Origin: Helianthus annuus
Lineage: Eukaryota; Streptophyta; Magnoliopsida; Asterales; Asteraceae
Direction of reading: 5' to 3'
Assembly: GCF_002127325.2 (NCBI RefSeq)
Contig: NC_035437.2
Location: 165,269,145-165,333,144 of the forward strand
DNA: 64,000 bases
A model generated the notes under the pieces. It did not search any database, was not told the origin of the DNA, and saw only the letters and a program-made list of their open reading frames with translations. The stretch's first letter is position 1. Each line of letters begins with the position of its first letter. Shown in pieces: positions 54,180-64,000 of this stretch. A program made the position numbers and the translations under genes.

Positions 54180-54848
54180 TTATGGGTTTTTGTTGTTCCT
54201 AAGGATCTTATTCATATCGGGTGGTTCCTTACTGGATGGAACAACCCCAAAGTGCCTAAGATACCTTAATTGTCCTATACTAAGGTGAGAACGCAAGAGG
54301 TTGTCGGTGAGGGTGATTCCTATTTTTATTCTAGGTGGACAAGTCCAACCCTTTCCCGGGCCCTCGTTAAAGAAGGTGTATGCCGAATCGCTCAGGTCTA
54401 TGTATGCATCGAACGAAGTCGATGGAGAGTCCTTCACGGCACAATCGGCACAGGGACGACTATCGTCCAAGTCTTTTCTAGGTATGAAGGTATTTTCGGG
54501 AGCAACGAGGTTGTCGGAATGTGGTTCCAACATTTCCTCATGGTCACCGTCTTGGGGTGGATCAATAAAATCCTTCCTAAGTTCTTTTGACCAATTTAGA
54601 ATTAGTTCTTCTAGTTGAAATAACTCGTCAAGGAGCATTTCCCCTAGAATATCTGGCTGGGCGCATTCGAGGGAGAGATAGTGCTTATTTTTACTTTCGC
54701 CCCTCTTAAGGTTTTAAGGAATTGGTGGGTCTATATAGTGGGGCCTATAATTTAGAAAATAACATTTTAATTCTTCATGTTCGCCTCCACATAATTGACA
54801 CCACATACCATAAGAGTGCCGAAAGTAAAAAGAATTACTATCACTCAT
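54180..54848 (-). pseudogene. Family F ORF A, small zinc-knuckle protein
   Basis: ATG at 54848 opens a frame to TGA/TAA-type end at 54180 (about 222 codons) with one in-frame TAA at 54716-54714. The other family F copy has TGT there. Residues about 16-32 contain CQLCGGEHEELKC, a CX2CX3HX4C knuckle one residue shorter in the middle than the retroviral type. The rest includes LLDELFQLEELI (residue 70 on), an acidic linker with a CADC, and a C-terminal LSIGQLRYLRHFGVVP. I know no named family. A nucleic-acid-binding, Gag-like role is plausible but inferred. The frame is kept in both copies over more than 130 codons. Confidence 0.6.
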
Positions 54849-55133
54849 GTTTGTGTCAGAAATTACCAACCGCCGGTATCTAACGGTTCTGTTTTCAGTA
54901 AGAGAATCTTGGGCACGAGGGCGTGTTGAGTGAGCACGGCCCCGTGTTCAGCTTACTGTCTGACTTAAAACATGATTGCCAGTTCCAATGATTGAGCACG
55001 GGGGCGTGTTCAGCGGGCACGGCCCGTGCTGAGCTCTGCAGAAGCTGAAAAACTAAGAAAATCCTAAAAAATTAAAAAGAAAAATAAAAATATGATTAGG
55101 CCGTTGATTCCTAACTTTCTTAAAATCCTTGTG
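54849..55133 (-). other. Family F leader with two motif pairs
   Basis: Untranslated sequence between the primer site and ORF A. It holds pairs at 54914/54935 and 54997/55018, each at 21-bp pitch, and no long ORF. Confidence 0.8.
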
Positions 55134-55151
55134 TCCCCAGCAACGGCGCCA
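55134..55151 (-). promoter_or_regulatory. Primer-binding site of family F, tRNA-Asp type
   Basis: Minus strand TGGCGCCGTTGCTGGGGA, six bases inside the LTR end. It is complementary to the 3' end of plant tRNA-Asp except for one base. The plus-strand copy at 63071 differs at two positions. Athila-lineage elements are known to use this primer type. Confidence 0.85.
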
Positions 55152-55157
55152 AAAACT

Positions 55158-56851
55158 TGATGCGTGTGTAGTGTAATATATTTTAGATATATAATTAAGC
55201 CCTTTTTACACCTTTAGCCAAGTTTTAAATTTATAAAACACGATATTTACTAACACTAAACACACATATGGGCAAGTGCACCCATCGTGGACGTAGTATA
55301 GTGTTGGTAAGATACCGAGGTCGTCCAAGGACACAAGAGCTTTTAGTACCGGTTTATCCTCAACGTCTAATCAAATCAAAAAGTTAGAAAAATGTTTTTA
55401 AACTAAGAAAATAAAAACTAACTAAATGCTGAAAAATAAAAATAAAATAAAAACAGATAGACAAGATGAATCACTTGGATCCGACTCATGTATTAGTATA
55501 ACCTTTGATTATTTTCGCACTTTTGCACTTGTTTAAGAGATTATCTTAGTTATTGTAGTAGGCCCCTCTTTTGAAGGCGACGTTACCCTTAATCCAGTAG
55601 TTTGAGTCAGCAAGGATACAATCCTAAAGGGTTGGATTATTGGAAGATAATGAATTAAGTTATTAATGCAAATTGTGGTAGGCCCCGCTTTTGGCGGTGA
55701 CGTTACCCTCGGCTAAGTAGTCTGAGTCAGCAGGGATACAGTCCTAAATAGCCGGGTTATAGTATTAATAGTAGTTAACTTATGAGGGGGTCAAAGAGTT
55801 TGGATCCCCGCCATCCAATACCTATGGGCATTGAAGGAGATCCTACTAAATTTGACCCAGGTCCCTTGCAGGACCTCTAAACGCTGAACAAGGGCAAGAC
55901 CCTTACCAAACCGTTCCCTTAACCCCCGACCAGGTAGCCAACATACCTCCATATAGACCGTGGAGATATGAATGGTGAAAATCTTTTACTTTATATAGAC
56001 AGTAAAATAATGCCAAGACACCACGGACAAACGATAAGGAAAGATCACCTTCAACATAAGCAACTAGTTATTAAAGTCATTAATACAAAACCAAATAAAA
56101 AGTGCAAAAGATTAAAAATAAAAAGTATTATACTAAACACTTGTCTTCACCAAGTGATGTAAGAGACTTAGGCAAACGTGGCCTTGATTGTCAAGAACTC
56201 TTACTATCAATCTTGGATCCCGAGACGACTCACACACTCTACGATGGACAATGGATGATGGTGGTGGATGATGGTGTTATGGTGGTGGTGGGTGGTGGAT
56301 GAAGTGTGAGAGAGGTGGTGTGCCAAGGGATGAGTTGGAATGAAACCAAGCACTCCTATTTATAGGCTGAACAGAAGGCTGGGCACGGCCCCGTGTCCGC
56401 TGGACACGCCCCCGTGCCCGTCTGACACTCTCTCTCTTCATTAATTGTAATTCGCAATTACAACTAATGCACCTGCTGTACTTTCGCCACGCCCCCGTGC
56501 TCACTGGACACGGCCCCGTGGTGGGCAATAGAAGCTTCTATAGGTTTGTCTTTTCTGCTGCTTCTTGGGCACGGCCCCGTGCTGGCTGAGCACGAGGCGT
56601 GTTCAGGCTTCTGTTTTCTCTTTTTTGCTTGGGAGGATGTCGTTGAGGGTTCGGGCAGTCTACTTTTATTCCTTTTCTTGTATTTATGTTAGAATTAGCT
56701 GTCTTTTTGCTTCTTTTGTGAATTTGAGCTCATTTCATCCTGAAAATACAAAAGGAAGACAAAAACACTCTTTTTCCAACATTAGTACTTAAAAAGGGTT
56801 AGTTTTATGCCTTATTTGATGTAATTTATATGTTGCATTTTACACACATCA
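55158..56851 (-). repeat. 5' LTR of the family F unit (1694 bp)
   Basis: Plus-strand ends TGATGCGTGT...CACACATCA. It differs from 49574-51267 at roughly fifteen to twenty positions by eye and has the same length. Motif pairs are at 56384/56405, 56488/56509 and 56570/56591, and the TATA box at 56356-56365 (minus strand). Confidence 0.92.
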
Positions 56852-57023
56852 AATACCCCCACACTTGAACTTTTGCTTGTCCTCAAGCAAAACTCTTTAA
56901 ATGTGGCTTACACTCCCAAATGGAATGGGTAGAAGAGAAGGTTTTTGGCTTTTCATAGAGTGTCGGGAATCCAAGATCTTTTTGGGTTTTATTTTTATTT
57001 ATTTACAATCCTATTCGCTATGA
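56852..57023 (-). repeat. Second copy of the family F 3' internal end, upstream of the 5' LTR
   Basis: It matches 51268-51440 (polypurine box and CTTGTCCTCAAGC words onward). An internal 3' end should not precede a 5' LTR, so this is the edge of an adjoining unit that shares the LTR. It ends at a rearranged junction with element E. Confidence 0.88.
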
Positions 57024-57056
57024 TTTTGGCTTGTCATAGAGTGTCGCGATTCCAAA

Positions 57057-60000
57057 CCATACTTCCCGCGTACCAACCAGTTTGACGCAAGGGCAACAAT
57101 TAACGCCCAACGGGATAACCGGGCGTCAAAGAAAGAGTCTCGGGACCGCAACTGGACCGAGATCACCAAGTCACTGAGCGAAGTCCTCCTTACGGACGCG
57201 CAGACCCTGCGACTGGCCCAACCAATGAAGTCCAAGAAAAATCAAGATCTCACTCTCTACTGTGAGTATCATAAGGACTCGGGCCACACAACAAATAACT
57301 GCATCAGTCTCCGGCTGGAGATTGAGCGAGCCCTAAAAGAGGGGAAGCTACAACATTTGTTGCCAGGTGGACACAAAGCCACCAAACGCATCACCCCCCA
57401 TGGCGAGGGCACCTCCTCCGGGAAGAGGACCATGTATGTGGCCTCGACCCATATGATCAATGGAGGCAAAGGAAGGGCGCGCAAGGCGGCGAGAAGACCG
57501 GACAATGACTGGAAAGACGAGCAAGTCGTCTTCCCAAAAGTCCGAGGCGGTCCGCGCGACAGGCGCTCCGTCTTTATCACCGGCCAACTAGCTCATTACT
57601 GCACCGAGCGATTATTCATCGACCCGGGCAGTAATTCTGATATCATATACGAGCAATGCTTCAACCAGTTCGATCAGGAAGACAAAGATCGGTTGCAAGC
57701 AGTGGATTACCCGTTGGCCGGATTCGCAGGGGAAACTGTCTTTCCCCTGGGCCAAATTACGTTTCCTGTGCGCCTTACCAGCGGAAGGCACACACGAACA
57801 GAAGAGGTAAACTTCATGGTTTTACCTCATACTTCCAAAGATGACGTGCTCCTTGGGAGAGAATCACAAGGTGATTTTAACATGATTACGTCCGTACCCC
57901 ATTCTGCAATCAGTTTCCCAACCGAAACAGGGGTCGCGATAATCTATGCACGTCGCGAAGTTATGACGTCGGACGAACTGCGTCCGACCAAGATAGCAAG
58001 GCCAACTCCCAACAACTAACCAGAAAAATGGGTCCTCAACGCAAAGTACCCAGAGCAAAAGGTAACATTGGGCCACGCCTTGTCCCCCAACACCAAAGCG
58101 CACCTGAAGCAGCTGCTCTTCAGAAACCAAGATATTTTTGCGTGGGCACTCGCAGACATGACCGGGGTCCCACGCGACATTGCGCAACATTTCTTGAATA
58201 CCTTACCAGGTATCAAGCCAGTGATCCAAGGCCAACGCCACCTTGGATCCGCAAAAAACCAGGCGACGGGTGAGCAGGTCGAAGAACTGCTCTCCGCAAG
58301 CATCCTGCGGGAGGTCAAGTACCAGACTTGGTTGTCCAACCCGGTCATGGTAGAAAAACCATCCGGGGGCTGGTGCATATGTGTCGACTACAAAGACCTC
58401 AACAAAGCCTGTCCCAAGGATTGTTACGCACTTCCAGAAGTCGACGAAAAGGTCGATAACCTTGCACCATTTCGATGGAAGTGCTTCCTCGATTGTTACA
58501 AAGGCTATCACCAGGTACAGATGGCAATCGAGGATGAAGACAAAACGGCATTCCGCACCCCTACAGGAAATTACTGCTATACAAAAATGTCGTTTGGGTT
58601 GCGCAACGCGGGCGCAACCTATCAAAAACTGATGAACGACACTTTCCGCGGGCAAATCAGCAAAAGTGTCGAAATCTACATGGACGACCTAGTCGTCATG
58701 AGCATGGAAGAGGATACCATGCTCGCTGATATTGAAAGAACATTCCAAACTCTGCGAAGCGTCAATATGAAGCTCAATCCAGGGAAATGCTCGTTTGGAA
58801 TGGAAGAAGGCAAATTCCTTAGATTCATCGTAACCAAAGATGGATTCAAGGTAAACCCGGAAAAAGTTCAGGCGATCGACCGCATGCCATCGCCTTCAAC
58901 AATGAAAGAGATGCAACGACTAGCCGGCAGGCTAGCCGCACTAAATAGATTCTTAGCCAACCATGTAGCTAAATCTTATCCTTTCATTAAGACCCTGCGG
59001 AACTGTCTAAAGAAAGAACAATTCCAGTGGACCGCAGAGGCTGAAGATGCCTTCCGAGAAATGAAGGAGTGTTTGATACAACTCCCAACCCTAACCGCAC
59101 CATGCAAAGACGAACCACTTATATTATACCTATCCGCCGCAGACAATGCGGTGGGTGCGGTACTAATAGTGGAGCGGGAGGGAGTTCAAACACCCATCTA
59201 CTACATCAGCAAAATGCTCAACGACCCAGAAACAAGATATTCAATAATGGAAAAGTTGGTACTAGCACTAGTACACGCATCAAGACGGTTGCCACGCTAC
59301 TACGCAAATCACGTCATCACGGTGTTAACCAACTACAAGATTGGCCCGATCCTATCCAAACCTGACATCTCTGGGAGGTTAGCAAAATGGGCAAACGAGC
59401 TGGGCGCACTCACGCTAAACTGCAGGCCGCGCCCCGCAATCAAAGGCTAGGTCCTGGCAGATTTCGTCGCCGAGGTACCGGCAAATCGCATCCAAGAATG
59501 CGAACAAGAACAAAACCCTGCACCACCGCCACCTGCTTCAGAAATATATATGGGCACTTTTTACCGATAATGCGTCCAACGAAGAAGGTGCGGGCGCAGG
59601 TCTGCGACTCGTCAGCCTCGACGGCCAGGAGCTTACCTATGCAATCCACCTTGATTTCAAAAGCACAAATAACGAGGCAGAGTATGAAGCTCTATTGGCA
59701 GGGCTACGTCTAGCAGTTAAGCTCGGCGTGCAACATTTGGAAGCACACGTCGATTTCTTGTTAGTTGCAGGTCAGGTGCGCGGTGACTACACCGCAAAAG
59801 GGGGTATCATGATCCTCTACCTCGAGCAAGCCTTGCAACTAAAATCAAAATTCACTTCCTTCAATATCCGTCATATCAACAGAAGTGAAAACAAATACGC
59901 GGATGCACTGTCCAAACTCGCGTCCACCAGCTTCCAACACTTGGCAAAGGAGATACGCATTGAAATTTTGCAGAATCCATCAGTACCCCTGCACCAAGTG

Positions 60001-61260
60001 AACGTCATCCAGTACGGTACGACATCCTGGATGACACCAATCATTGCATACTTACAATCAGGTGTGACTCCCGAAAGCAAGTCTGAGGCACGCAAGTTGC
60101 AATACAAAGCGTGCCATTATCAAATGGGAGACGGTATCCTATACCGCAAGTCATACCTGGGCCCACTCCTGCGCTGCGTCGACCCCCAAGATGCCACATA
60201 CCTCATCAGAGAGATACACGAGGGAATGTGCGGCATACACGCAGGACCACACATGGTAGTGGCTAAAATCATGAATGTTGGGTATTACTGGCCCGGCATG
60301 CACCTAGATGCCGTCAAAGAGTTGCGCAAGTGTATTAATTGCCAACGGCATGCCCCCAAGACCTTGCGTCCCAAGAACAACTTGATCCCGTTCACCACCG
60401 CATGCCCCTTTAAGAAATGGGCAATCGATGTGGTCGGACCATTCCCAGACGCACCAGGTGCAGTCAAGTTTATCATAGTAGTCGTCGATTATTTCACAAA
60501 ATGGGTAGAGGCAAAACCACTTGCCTCCACCACTGCTATGATAACAAGGAAATTCATTTGGGAACACATCATCTGCCGTTTCGGTCTACCAAGGTGCATC
60601 GTTACCGATAACGGCACCAACTTTGCTGCCGACGAATTTAAAAAATGGCTAGAAGAACTACATATTGAACATATATTCTCCTCCGTGGCACACCCGCAAG
60701 GGAATGGCCAAATTGGGAGTATCAACAAAAGTTTAGTCGAAGGCATCAAAGCAAGGTTGGGAACAGCCAGGCGTGGCTGGGTCGATGAACTCCCAAGCAT
60801 CTTATGGGCTCACCGAATAAGCCCAAAAACAAGCAACGGAGAGACACCCTTCAGCCTGGTATATGGCTCAGAAGCGGTAATCCCCGCGGAAGTAGGGCTT
60901 CCTTCACCTCGAATGTTGGCTATCAATAGAATAGCCAACGATGAAGCACGCAGACTTGACTTAGACCTCCTAGAAGAAAGGCGTGAAAACGCTGCCATCA
61001 ATGAGGCCAAGTACAAAACCAAGCTTGAAAAATACTACAATTCACGCGTGCGGGTTTGTACATTTAACCCGGGAGACTACGTCCTGCGCGATAACGAAGC
61101 ATCTAACGCTGAGCGCCCAGGAAAACTTGCCCCCAAGTGGGAAGGACCCTACCTCATCAAAGAGGTCTTGGGCAAAGGCGCGTATAAATTACAAACGTTA
61201 GAAGGCGAAACTATCGCACGCACATGGAATGCACAACAGTTTAGACGCTGCTACATGTAA
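57057..61260 (+). pseudogene. gag-pol of Tat element E
   Basis: The Gag end has a CEYHKDSGHTTNNC knuckle (about 57270). The protease-like region has DPGSNSD at about 57620, where DTG/DSG is usual. RT (58140-58900) has MCIDY-like CVDYKDLNKACPKDC and YMDD at about 58677. RNase H, a Tat-type second RNase H (NEAEYEALLAGL, 59668-59705) and integrase follow: zinc region about 60220-60350, core with VVDYFTKW about 60482, TDNGTNF about 60605 and the GQIGS segment about 60708, where the catalytic Glu of GQVES in element D is Gly. The frame breaks at TAA 58017 (Gln), TAG 59448 (Gln) and a 4-bp ATAT-type insertion near 59548. It ends at TAA 61258. Confidence 0.9.
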
Positions 61261-61371
61261 GCCATGTTTTTTACATTTTCATGTAACCTATCGGGCCGCA
61301 GGCCATTTGCAAATAAATAAACGAGCAATTCAATGCAATATTGTTTGTTACTGCTATTACAAATGCGTGCT
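61261..61371 (+). other. Post-integrase segment of element E
   Basis: It matches the complement of 33350-33458 in element D, then stops exactly at the TG of a family F LTR. Confidence 0.8.
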
Positions 61372-63064
61372 TGATGTGTGTAAAATGCAACATATAAATC
61401 ACATCAATTAAGGCATAAAACTAACCCTTTTTAAGTACTAATGTTGGAAAAAGAGTGTTTTTGCCTTCCTTTTGTATTTTCAGGATGAAATGAGCTCAAA
61501 ATCACAAAAGAAGCAAAAAGACAACTAATTCTAGCATAAATACAAGAAAAGGAACAAAAGTAGACTGCCCGGACCCTCAACGGCACCTCCCAAGGCAAAG
61601 AAGAGAAAACAGAGACTGAACACGCCCCGTGTCCAGCGAACACGGGGGCGTGCCCAGGAAGCAGCAGAAAAGACAAATCAGTAGAAGCTTCCATTGCCCA
61701 CCACGGGGCCGTGTCCAGCGGGCACGGGGGCGTGGTGAAAGTACAGCAGGTGCATTAATTATAATTGCGAATTACAATTAATGAAGAGAGAGAATGTCAG
61801 ACGGGCACGGGGGCGTGTCCAGCGGACACGGGGCCGTGCCCAGCCTTCTGTTCAGCCTATAAATAGGGGTGGTTGGCTTCATTCCATTTCATCCCTTGGC
61901 ACACCACCTCTCTCACACTTCATCCACCACTCACCACCACCATAACACCATCATCCACCACCATCATCCATTGTCCATCGTAGAGTGTGTGAGTCGTCTC
62001 GGGATCCAAGATTGATCGTAAGAGTTCTTGACAATCAAGGCCATGTTTGCCTAAGTCTCTTACATCACTTGGTGAAGACAAGTGTTTAGTATAATACTTT
62101 TTATTTTTAATCTTTTGCACTTTTTATTTGGTTTTGTATTAATGACTTTAATAACTAGTTACTTATGTTGAAGGTGATCTTTCCTTATCGTTTGTCCGTG
62201 GTGTCTTGGCGTTATTTTACTGTCTATATAAAATAAAAGATTTTCACCATTCATATCTCCACGGTCTATATGGAGGTATGTTGGCTACCTGGTCGGGGGT
62301 TAAGGGAACGGTTTGGTAAGTGTCTTGCCCTTGTTCAGCGTTTAGAGGTTCTGCTTAGGACCTGGGTCAAATTTAGTAGGATCTCCTTCAATACCCATAG
62401 GTGTTGGATGGCAGGGATCCAAACTCTTTGACCCCCTCATAAGTTAACTACTATTAATACTATAACCCGGCTATTTAGGACTGTATCCCTGCTGACTCAG
62501 ACTACTTAGCCGAGGGTAACGTCACCGCCGAAAGCGGGGCCTACCACAATTTGCATTAATAACTTAATTCATTATCTTTCAATAATCCGACCCTTTAGGA
62601 TTGTATCCTTGCTGACTCAAACTACTGGGTTGAGGGTAACGTCGCCTTCAAAAGAGGGGCCTACTACAATAACTAAGATAATCTCTTAAACAAGTGCAAA
62701 ACTGCGAAAATAATCAAAGGTTATACTAATACACGTGTCGGATCCAAGTGATTCATCTTGTCTATCTGTTTTTATTTTATTTTATTTTTCAGCATTTAGT
62801 TAGTTTTTATTTTTCTTAGTTTAAAACATTTTTCTCACTTTTTGATTTGGTTAGACGTTGAGGATAAACCGGTATTAAAAGCTCTTGTGTCCTTGGACGA
62901 CCTCGGTATCTTACCAACACTATACTACGTCCACGATGGGTGCACTTGCCCATATGTGTGTTTAGTGTTAGTAAATATCGTGTTTTATAAATTTAAAACT
63001 TGGCTAAAAGTGTAAAAAGGGGCTTAAATATACATCTAAAATATATACACGCTAGCACGCATCA
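61372..63064 (+). repeat. 5' LTR of the second family F copy (1693 bp)
   Basis: Ends TGATGTGTGT...GCACGCATCA. More diverged from the two left LTRs than they are from each other. Motif pairs at 61621/61641 (pitch 20, first copy one base short), 61702/61723 and 61806/61827 lead up to the TATA box at 61857. Confidence 0.92.
61857..61866 (+). promoter_or_regulatory. TATA box in the family F LTR (right copy)
   Basis: CTATAAATAG, 18 bp after the end of the third motif pair. The spacing between pair and TATA box is kept in all three LTRs. Confidence 0.8.
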
Positions 63065-63070
63065 AGTTTT

Positions 63071-63088
63071 TGGCGCCGCTGCCGGGGA
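63071..63088 (+). promoter_or_regulatory. Primer-binding site of the second family F copy, tRNA-Asp type
   Basis: TGGCGCCGCTGCCGGGGA, six bases after the LTR end and complementary to the 3' end of plant tRNA-Asp with one mismatch. Confidence 0.87.
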
Positions 63089-63193
63089 CACAAGAATTTT
63101 AAGAAAGTTAGGAATCAACGGCCTAATCATATTTTTATTTTTCTTTAATTTTTTAGGATTTTTTCTTAGATTTTCAGCTTCTGCAGAGCTCAA

Positions 63194-63309
63194 CACGGGG
63201 CCGTGCCTGCTGAACACGCCCCCGTGCTCAATCATTGGAACTGGCAATCCTGTTTTAAGTCAGACAGTAAGCTGAACACGGGGCCGTGTCCACTCAACAC
63301 GCCCCCGTG
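63194..63309 (+). repeat. Two motif pairs in the family F leader
   Basis: CACGGGGCCGTG/CACGCCCCCGTG at 63194/63215 and 63277/63298, both at 21-bp pitch. In this orientation the two members of each pair are nearly complementary, so the RNA could form a hairpin with a 9-nt loop. Confidence 0.92.
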
Positions 63310-63374
63310 CCCAAGATTCAGTTACTGGAAACAGAACCGTTAGATCCCGGCGGTTGGTAATTTCTGACACAAAT

Positions 63375-64000
63375 ATGAGTGATAGTAATTCTTTTTTACT
63401 TTCGGCACTCTTATGGTTTGTGGTGTCGATTATGTGGAGGCGAACATGAGGAATTAAAATGTTATTTTCTCAATTATAGGCCCCACTATATAGACCCACC
63501 AATTCCCTGTAACCTTAAGAGGGGCGAAAGTAAAAATAAGCACCATCTCTCCCTCGAATGCGCCCAGCCAGATATTCTAGGAGAAATGCTCCTTGACGAG
63601 TTATTTCAACTAGAAGAACTAATTCTCAATTGGTCAAAAGAACTTAGGAAGGATTTTATAGATCCATCCCAAGATGATGACCATGAGGAAATGTTGGAAC
63701 CGCATTCCGACAACCTCGTTGCTCCCGAAAGTACCTTCATACCTAGAAAAGACGTGGACGATAGTCGTCCCTGTGTCGATTGTGCCGTGAAGGACTCCCC
63801 ATCGACTTCGTTCGGTGCATACATAGACCTGAGCGATTCGGCATACACCTTCTTTAACGAGAGCCTGGAAAAGGGTTGGACTTGTCCACCTAGAATGAAA
63901 ATAGGAATTACCCTCACCGATAACCTCTTGCGTTCTCGCCTTAGTATAGGACAATTAAGGTATCTTAGGCACTTTGGGGTTGTTCCAACAAATCAAGAGC
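63375..64000 (+). pseudogene. Family F ORF A, second copy (frameshifted, cut by the window end)
   Basis: The ATG at 63375 is out of frame with the body because of one extra T in a T-run near 63396. From about 63400 the frame matches ORF A of the other copy, with the same CX3HX4C part of the knuckle (C to R and Q to R type changes at its front). It stays open from there through 63586 to the window end. Here the codon that is TAA in the other copy is TGT. The two copies therefore have different inactivating lesions. Confidence 0.62.

Larger units (their letters stand above)
49574..57046 (-). mobile_element. Family F composite: pol-less LTR element plus part of a second unit
   Basis: In element sense (minus): a remnant of a 3' internal end with polypurine box (57023-56852), a complete LTR (56851-55158), tRNA-Asp type primer site, 3.9 kb of internal sequence with two ORFs, a polypurine box and a second complete LTR (51267-49574). 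Both LTRs are exactly 1694 bp and nearly identical. No RT, RNase H, integrase or protease is recognisable, so it resembles a large derivative (LARD-type) that would need enzymes from another element. The PBS type suggests an Athila-like relative. Confidence 0.82.
48853..61371 (+). mobile_element. Element E: Tat-lineage Ty3 retrotransposon, interrupted by family F
   Basis: The left LTR part (48853-49573) and the gag-pol block (57057-61260) have the same orientation and belong to the family of element D. They are separated by family F sequence (49574-57046). The element is cut at its 3' side by another F copy starting at 61372. No polypurine tract precedes 48853, so this is the 5' LTR. The primer-binding site, Gag N-terminus, any antisense gene and the 3' LTR are missing or outside the window. 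Confidence 0.8.
61372..64000 (+). mobile_element. Family F, second copy (plus strand, continues past the window)
   Basis: LTR, primer site, leader with two motif pairs and the start of ORF A, all in plus orientation. It is inverted relative to the copy at 49574-57046. It begins cleanly with TG at 61372 inside the 3' region of element E, so it is an independent insertion. Confidence 0.88.

Noticed and set aside
49574..56851. Ordinary single LTR element with target duplication
   Set aside because: ACCCC precedes 49574 but AAATA follows 56851, and internal sequence continues past the right LTR.
49574..64000. CRISPR-like reading of the evenly spaced motif
   Set aside because: Copies occur as isolated pairs, not arrays with unique spacers, and the host is a plant.

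Overview
The window is repeat-rich nuclear DNA of a flowering plant. I see no host protein-coding gene, rRNA or tRNA in 64 kb: nearly everything recognisable is a transposable element, often inserted into another. Plant origin follows from the chromovirus, Tat and L1-type families, from the priming sites (initiator tRNA-Met and tRNA-Asp types) and from the PIF/Harbinger, MULE and hAT pieces. A composite (Asteraceae-like) genome is my guess from remembered sequence style and is not proven here.

Layout. 1-18582: the 3' part of a Ty3 chromovirus (element A), whose 3' LTR is split by a complete 13.9-kb chromovirus (element B, 3764-17644) with a perfect 5-bp target duplication. 18583-25002: a broken Tat-lineage element (C) with an accessory ORF antisense to pol. 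Its presumed intron holds a (TA)n tract carrying three TIR elements. Next to it is the C-terminal part of an RT-linked zinc/nuclease-like protein. 25003-27004: no gene seen. 27005-35694: the 3' half of a second Tat element (D, minus strand) with an antisense, intron-containing, nuclear-type ORF that has its own TATA box. 35697-35871: the 3' end of a hAT transposase. 36155-42030: an L1-type LINE (minus strand) with 10-bp target duplications. 43036-44081: a (TA)n-flanked TIR element. 44126-47649: a PIF/Harbinger derivative with only the Myb/SANT ORF1, invaded by a MULE foldback and a Tourist-like MITE. 48853-61371: a third Tat element (E, plus strand). It is interrupted at 49574-57046 by copies of an LTR element without pol (family F), and a further F copy follows from 61372 to the window end.

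Family F is the most interesting material. It has 1.69-kb LTRs, a tRNA-Asp type primer site, no recognisable RT or integrase, and two unrecognised ORFs, one with a CX2CX3HX4C knuckle. Eighteen pairs of a GC-rich near-palindrome (CACGGSSCCGTG-like) recur with a constant 21-bp pitch, confined to non-coding parts and crowded just upstream of the LTR TATA box. Tat LTRs carry a different repeated inverted motif (GATGCGG-N6/7-CCGCATC), and element A's LTR carries a third.

Decay is mostly nonsense substitution of C-to-T type (CAG/CAA to stop, TGG to stop, CGA to TGA), as expected of methylated, silenced elements. Elements B, E and D supply intact reference codons inside the same window, so these mutations can be read directly.
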